Of a stretch of 64,000 nt of DNA, positions 58,730 to 64,000 are shown in pieces. This DNA comes from Epiperipatus broadwayi (Eukaryota > Onychophora > Udeonychophora > Euonychophora > Peripatidae): NCBI GenBank assembly GCA_028023455.1, contig JAQFVV010006310.1, forward strand, positions 2,912,001 through 2,976,000, in the 5' to 3' direction. The notes beneath the pieces are model-generated. The model saw only the letters and a program-made list of their open reading frames with translations. It had not been told where the DNA came from and did no database searches. The position numbers and the translations under genes are program-made. The number at the start of each line of letters is the position of its first letter. Within the stretch, counting starts at the first letter, position 1.

Positions 58730-59469
58730 AATTGAATTAATCACAAGAAAGTAAAGAAAAAATATATTTATTGTTCTTATTATTAAGATATAAAAATAAA
58801 TGCACATAAAGTATTATAAACATATATGATATATATTAAAATGAATACTTATTATTTAATATTTACAAAAACATTTGTTTAAGTAAGATATAAAAAAAAA
58901 ATTGATGAGAGAAGCAATGGTAAAACATTTTGCTGAATTATTGCAATGTGGCTTATTAATCAGCAAAATTATTAATTTCCAATAATTAGCTGCTCTTAAT
59001 GAAAGTCACATTCCAGAGGGAAGTTTAATAGAAGAGATGGATGGATATAAGTTTTTAAGGAATGGCAGATCAGCCAATGAAAGGAGATGCATACTTTTTA
59101 TTGTTTGTGTGTTAGTTTTCAAGTATATTAAAAATATTCATACTATATGAATTTTACCCGTGCTATTAGTAAGCATAAGTGATGTGAAGTAGAATTTCAA
59201 CATTTTATTTATATATTTAAAGTTTTTAAGTGAATCATTTTATTAAAAAAAGAAAAGAAAAACATATCCACATTCTTGAAATATGTATTTTCAGTTTAAG
59301 CTACAAAGAAGTATTTTTGAAATTTTTCTTGTTTTAATATCCCTCATCTGAATGGCGAATTGAAAGAAAAGTACCGAAATTAATTTTTTATGTTGAACAC
59401 ATTCTTTTTTTTTTTGATTTTGATTAGACTTGTTATTTAATTATTTTTATTTGGCTAAATATATTCGGA
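58730..59469. other. AT-rich spacer, no gene seen
   Basis: No supported feature. Confidence 0.4.
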
Positions 59470-59610
59470 AAAAATAATTGAATGATTTTATTGCTTGGAG
59501 GCTCTCATTAGTTTGAGCACTGAAAATGACCAAGTTGGGCTGCAATCCATGAATCTTCAGTATCAGAATCTGCCATTATATCACTGCGTCAAATCACACA
59601 AGGCAAAGAT
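59470..59610 (-). repeat. SINE family B copy
   Basis: AATTGAATGATTTTATTGCT, then GACCAAGTTGGGCTGCAATC, then CATGAATCTTCAGTATCAGA, then ATCTGCCATTATATCACTGC. Confidence 0.6.
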
Positions 59611-60046
59611 CTAATGAAGGAAATTTACCAAACATTTTTTCTGAATATAGTAATTTAAGGGGGGGGGGACTGTTTTAATTATGAATGCAAATTAAATTTT
59701 AAATTAATAGTTATGAAGGATTACTTGTAGGTTAACCATTGGTAAATTAGGCTTCTAGTTATAAGAATACTAGCAAATGAAAGTAATGAAATGTTGAAAA
59801 AATTTCAGTCAAATTTTTTATATATATCAACATCTGTCTAAATCTATTAATCCATTAAAAAGTATGATTACACAAAAGGTCATATGCTGTTTGAATGCCA
59901 TAATCTTTAGCTCTTGAAACCATTATTTTATCATAGCTCTAAACTTCTGAGTGAGCTGGACCTAGATTATAAACAGATGACTGAAAAATATATAGCCTAG
60001 GAAATTGTAGTAGGAAAAAGCTACGGAATTTCAAACTACTACACTA
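59611..60046 (+). other. probable decayed gag upstream region of the gypsy element
   Basis: A G9 run lies near 59662. From about 59890 readings such as LLSELDLDYKQMTEKYIA occur just upstream of the zinc-knuckle frame, which could be gag, but no capsid motif is clear. Confidence 0.3.
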
Positions 60047-60271
60047 TTGAATAAAATGACTATAGCTGTAAACAAAACAGTAACTGGCAGACTGAACCAC
60101 ATGAGCATTAAGAATGTTTTAATATGTTATTGTTGTAGCAAAAAAGGTCATGTGAAGAAAAAATGTAAATATAGAAGGGGAAAATGTCATGTTTGTAAAT
60201 TAATAGAACATTTATCACATAACTGGCATAATAAAAACAAAAAATATGAGGGATTATCCAAAAGTAATTAG
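60047..60271 (+). pseudogene. gag zinc-knuckle segment of a Ty3/gypsy element
   Basis: 74 codons. Residues 28-41 read CYCCSKKGHVKKKC, a CX2CX4HX4C zinc knuckle. It is followed at the expected distance by CHVCKLIEHLSHNW, a second knuckle whose last Cys is replaced by Trp. Double knuckles of this layout are typical of the nucleocapsid of Mag-like and related Ty3/gypsy elements. The rest of gag and pol should follow, but a mariner and a hAT insertion intervene. Pol resumes near 63190 on the same strand. Confidence 0.75.
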
Positions 60272-60379
60272 AATTGTATAATAAAAAATTGTTTATTTAT
60301 TTTTAAGTGTTATAAATTTAATCTTTTTCAAATTACTGTCCATTTGATGCAATACATCAGTCTAAATGTGTTTTTCATT

Positions 60380-60990
60380 TTTCAAAGTAGTCCTGCAATA
60401 CATTTGTGATACCTTTTAACACCCATAGCATTTATTCTTTTCACCGCTTTTAAGTTCACATAAAAAAAAATTGAGACTTTTTCATTGAAGATATTTAAAA
60501 TAGTTGCACACAGTGAGATATATGGCTGATAGATAAGTTGGATCATGCTGAATTTAATTAAAAAGTGTTTCACATTCAAGGCTTTGAGAGATGACATTTT
60601 GCCAGGAACATGTTTGCACTTCAAGAGATGACACTTTGCTGAGATGAAGCTTACATGCCTTTCTTTGCCACAAAACAGGTTGTTTATGTTTTTTCACATC
60701 ATGTAAATGTTTCACAACTTGCAGATAAAATGCCTGACCATTACGAACTAAATCTGAGAGGAAATTGATATTTGCATATAAAAAAAAAAACAGCATTGTT
60801 TTGACTTTGGACTTCACTCGTCAAGCTAACATTTCAATTAAACTACTCATAAACTTGTATTTTTCCAAGATCAGTTTGCTTGTAATCTGTTTCAAGGATT
60901 ATAACTGTTTTCCTTGCTGTTTTTTGTAAACGAAAACAGGATTTTACATTGTTTGAACTTTTCAATCATTATAAAAATCATCAAATATGC
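60380..60990 (-). pseudogene. internally deleted mariner transposase
   Basis: Minus strand. Near 60960-60840, frame pieces read KFKQCKILFSFTKNS and ILETDYKQTDLGKIQVYE, matching the N-terminal DNA-binding region (KFCFKLGKTATET..YGE..LS..QVYEWF). Directly after comes the catalytic-region piece SKVKTMLFFF, then FYLQVVKHLHDVKKHKQPVL followed by W (family: FY.EVLKRLRD.VRRKRPELW). Near 60400 there is KRYHKCIAG (family: RWHKCI..GDYFE). The D-containing blocks between are lost or unreadable. The jump from the QVYE region to KVKTM shows an internal deletion. The catalytic DD34D residues cannot all be found, so it is inactive. TIRs were not located. Confidence 0.65.
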
Positions 60991-61238
60991 AAAATACCAT
61001 AAAAAATATACTATATGGCACCATGATTTCACACAGTGATGTCATTTGGCAGATTGATGCAGAAGGGTTTCTGCAAGACATATGTAAAAAAATACTACAA
61101 CAGGCATGCAAATGAAATAATGATTCTGGCACTTTTGGGTAAATCCTCATATTAAAATCAAGTTAAGTTTGGACTTTAAATTTGGGGAGAAGGTGTAAAA
61201 AGTAAACATAAGGTTTTAACAAAAAAAATGATATAGAT

Positions 61239-62866
61239 TAGGGGTGGCCAAACTTTTAGACTTTGGGGGCAGCTACGTTTTTTTTAGATCTTCGAACTGG
61301 AAAACAGAAAAAAATGTTACTTTTCCAGAATGGAAAAAAATAATGGTTCAAAGTCCTGTTTTTTTTTTAATCAGCTTATGAATTGATGGCTTTTTTTATA
61401 ACAGCTTTTTAAATACTTACAAATATTGGTGATGTTTTTAGAATATTCTTATGAATTGATTTTTTTTTTTTTGAAAATACAAACTATCAGAAAACATTTT
61501 ACTATCACTACTAACTTTAAAGTGATTATTACCAAAAAGAAATGTAATTCCTACATTTTTCTCCATCTCTGCTATTTTTGGTCGCATATTCACTATTTTA
61601 TGCTTATTTTATTATAAATTCATAGCTTTATCAGTATTTAAAAATTTAATTCCAAACAAATCTGCATTTGGCAGCATTTTTCGCAAAAAATCGATTTTTT
61701 ATTGCTGTCTATTGTCATATAGTCCTGCCTTTTTCCCTTTATAAGGAGCTGGTAAACATTGACTGTTAACTTCGGCTATTGTTCTCTAGGCATTTTTAAC
61801 TGTCAAAGTTAGAAATCAAACCAAAATGTTTTATGTTTTCGTAATAGATTTTGAATGTAAATAAATATATTTCTCATAATTTTTTACATTGATAATTAAG
61901 TTTTTACATCAATTTACCTAAATGTAAATTTTGATTCCAAAATTTTTAAATTTTACAGGAAAAATAATCAAAAGACAGTGAATAGTGCTTGTCTGCTATT
62001 CAAGACAAGCGAATAATGTTGACTGCTATTGTTTTCGTAATAGATTTTGAATGTAAATAAATATATTTCTCATAATTTTTTACATCCATAATTAAGTTTT
62101 TGCATTAATTTACTTAAATATAAACTTTGATTCAAAAAATTTTAAATTTTATAAGAAAAATAATCGAGGGAAAGTGAATAGTGCTTAACTGCTATTCAAG
62201 ATAAGTGAATGAAGTTGACTGCTATTTGTATATAATTAGCAAAATGCAATTATTTTTTATAAATATTTGATTTTATGATTTGGCTTGATTTACATTTTTA
62301 TTTAAAATCATTTTATTTTAGATAAAGAAAAGACAACAGAAGTGAATAATTTGCTATCATAATTTCTATGACATAAGAAATCATCAGTTTTCATGTAATG
62401 ATTGGTTGAAATATATTTCCTTTGTTTTACTGCAGGCTATTTTTTATATGTTTTTCTTATATTTTTCTTCAGTTATTAATATTATTTTAAATTTTTGAAG
62501 CTAAATTAAAACAATTCTAATTATTGTACATTAATATATTTCAGAAAGAAAGCTGGCTAGATCCGTATTTAATGAAACAAATCACTCAAATTTTTACTCA
62601 ATCTAGCCAATAAGAAAATTCATCAGACAAAAGGTTAAATTACCTCAGCTCCCTCTTGTATTTTAATTTGTCCATGTTGCTTTATAAAATATTTATTAAA
62701 TTACAATTTTAAATTACCTATAAATAATTATTTTCTAGTGCTGGTCCTGAATATCAAGGAAAAAAAAAAGAAAATTATTGTTTTAGAATTATATTAAAAT
62801 AAATTAGATGTAATTTTTACAAAAAAAAAAAAAGAAATTATGTGGTCAATGTCTTGGCCATCCCTG
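61239..62866. mobile_element. non-autonomous hAT DNA transposon, 1628 bp
   Basis: The left end is TAGGGGTGGCCA and the right end is TGGCCATCCCTG, an imperfect inverted pair of the CAGGGGTGGCCA type common in hAT elements. The flanks are ATATAGAT (61231-61238) and ATATACAT (62867-62874), an 8-bp duplication with one mismatch, the length expected for hAT. There is no transposase frame; the longest ORF is 63 codons of low-complexity sequence. It contains a 196-bp tandem duplication. It sits between gag and pol of the decayed gypsy element. Confidence 0.8.
61835..62226 (+). repeat. 196-bp tandem duplication inside the hAT element
   Basis: 61835-62030 and 62031-62226 both start GTTTTCGTAATAGATTTTGA and end GTTGACTGCTATT. 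Inside each is a short inverted pair, clearest in copy 1 (GCTTGTCTGCTATTCAAGACAAGC). Confidence 0.9.
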
Positions 62867-63189
62867 ATATACATATTGCCCATATCTATCTGACATTAAT
62901 ATCTGTAAACAGAAAATTAATATGGAGTTATGTTGCAGAATGACTCGTCAAAAATTAGTGGAAAGTAATGGGTGTTTGAAAAAACTGATGTAGTATCCAC
63001 ACATGTAAATGATAATAAAATAGAATATGCAGCAAAGTTATGGTACGAGTTAAAATTAACCCAAAGTTAAATTTCTAACACTCTATATAATTTAAAGAGT
63101 CTTTAGTCTTATATTGAGTAGAAATTGGTTTAGATCTTTGTGAATTTATATTAATATCATTAAAAAAGTTCACCTGGGATCAAAGATCC

Positions 63190-64000
63190 ATAATAAGTAT
63201 CCACAGATCTGTAGAGTTTATAACATGGCTGGTTGATATTGAGCTTGTGAAGGATGCCCAACCAATTACTTGTAAATATTGTCAAGTTCCATTTAGTGAC
63301 TGTTAATGATTTAATGAATAACGGCATTTCAACACCAGTGGAAGAATTATCATGGATTATGCCAGTTGTGGTTATAGTGAAGCTGGACAGGGCTTTTTGT
63401 CTTTACAGAGACTACCAAGTAACACTTAATAGATATATCCTTAAGGGAGTTTACCATGTCCCAAGTATATATGAGATATTAAAATCATTGTAGAAGGCCT
63501 CTCATTTTGAAAAAATCGATTTGAAGGCTATTTTTTTTTGTAAAAGATAGAATGGCAGTATTATTGACCATATTCATTGGGATTATTCAAATGTAACAAA
63601 GATACCTAATGAAATAACTGTTGCATCAAATATATTTCAAACCAACATGGATAATTTATTTCAAGATATGGAAGGAATTATGCCTTGCTTGGATATGCTT
63701 TAATTACCTCGGAAATAGAATACGACTCAGTAATACATTTACTTGAAGTTTGTTCTAAACTAGCAAAAATTGGTGCAAGCTACCTCTGAAAAAAAGTTTC
63801 TGACACATGTTATTAATTAAAAGGAGAAATATGCAAACCCAAAAAAATGACACGATACCAAAGAATGTGAAGGATTTATATGCATTTAATTTTTCAAAAG
63901 TTTTCTGAAAGACAAATTGCATGTGATGATACCTTTGTACCAATTTCTTAAAAAGAAATAGCAAGGAAGGTAGAATGAAGTTCATGAGATTTTTTTAACT
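63190..64000 (+). pseudogene. Ty3/gypsy reverse transcriptase, decayed, runs off the window
   Basis: Near 63250 the reading KDAQPITCKYCQVPF fits the conserved lead into gypsy RT (DA.PV..KARPVPF). The frame at 63254-63493 then reads DLMNNGISTPVEELSWIMPV, then LYRDYQVTLNRYILKGVYHV followed by PS, equivalent to the family block L...GII.PVE.S.W..P and CGDYK.T.N......YPLP. SHFEKIDLKAIFF at about 63497 is the SKIDL block, where the first catalytic Asp lies. Near 63640-63710, FQTNMDNLFQDMEGIMPCLD corresponds to the DN.F.G..GV..YLDD block, with the second catalytic Asp pair damaged. Stops and frameshifts are frequent. Same strand and probably same element as the zinc knuckle at 60047. Confidence 0.8.

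Overview
This is AT-rich metazoan nuclear DNA, made almost entirely of mobile-element sequence with no intact host gene. The organism is most likely an invertebrate, but I cannot name the lineage. The evidence for an animal genome is splice-like exon islands, RTE non-LTR retrotransposons, a Penelope-like (PLE) GIY-YIG fragment, Ty3/gypsy elements, mariner and hAT DNA transposons, tRNA-derived SINEs, and long featureless AT-rich spacers with (TA)n and (CA)n tracts. Two short exon candidates lie on the + strand. 341-413 has no recognised family. 47451-47500 encodes a KFVPRFAFPC motif resembling the N-terminal DENN region of DENND1/connecdenn proteins. Much of the window could therefore be intron.

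The most interesting system is a family of short elements carrying a type I hammerhead self-cleaving ribozyme (HHR). I found an intact single-unit insertion (3531-3937, 14-bp target-site duplication), a 2.1-kb inverted array of about five units (32958-35093, 13-bp duplication, five HHRs), a decayed array (43873-45247), a dimer of about 415 bp spacing (58216-58729), and two tiny derivatives (7569-7778 and 10468-10535, with 10- and 12-bp duplications). The 3' end is the same in the examples where I could locate it, while 5' parts are truncated or inverted. This is what target-primed reverse transcription leaves. Stem II covaries between copies (GUGC/GCAC, GAGC/GCUC, GGC/GCC). They look like retrozymes or PLE pseudo-LTR derivatives. 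A decayed PLE GIY-YIG fragment (17470-17800) shows that a plausible mobilising family is present in this genome.

Layout. 1-312: tandem 98-bp SINE tail, then an exon candidate. 3.5-3.95 kb: HHR monomer. 6.15-8.93 kb: decayed RTE element with an HHR element inserted in its reverse transcriptase. 9.9-10.3 kb: head-to-head tRNA SINE. 11.8-12.2 kb: short repeat cluster. 15.5-17.2 kb: 5'-inverted RTE copy, then the PLE fragment. 20.8-25.3 kb: possible old long-LTR remnant with a CCAAT/TATA promoter. 25.36-27.93 kb: solo LTR (duplication GTAA) inserted in one arm of a SINE palindrome that closes at about 28.6 kb. 33-35.1 kb: HHR array. 35.1-37.8 kb: degenerate minisatellite. 40.7-41.4 kb: LINE C-terminus. 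43.9-45.25 kb: decayed HHR array. 50.2-57.5 kb: a complete, recent, gag-only LTR retrotransposon on the minus strand with 2.66-kb LTRs. 58.2-58.7 kb: HHR dimer. 60-64 kb: a decayed Ty3/gypsy element split by an internally deleted mariner and a 1.63-kb non-autonomous hAT element.

All positions and motifs were read by eye. Family assignments rest on remembered motifs, not on database searches.
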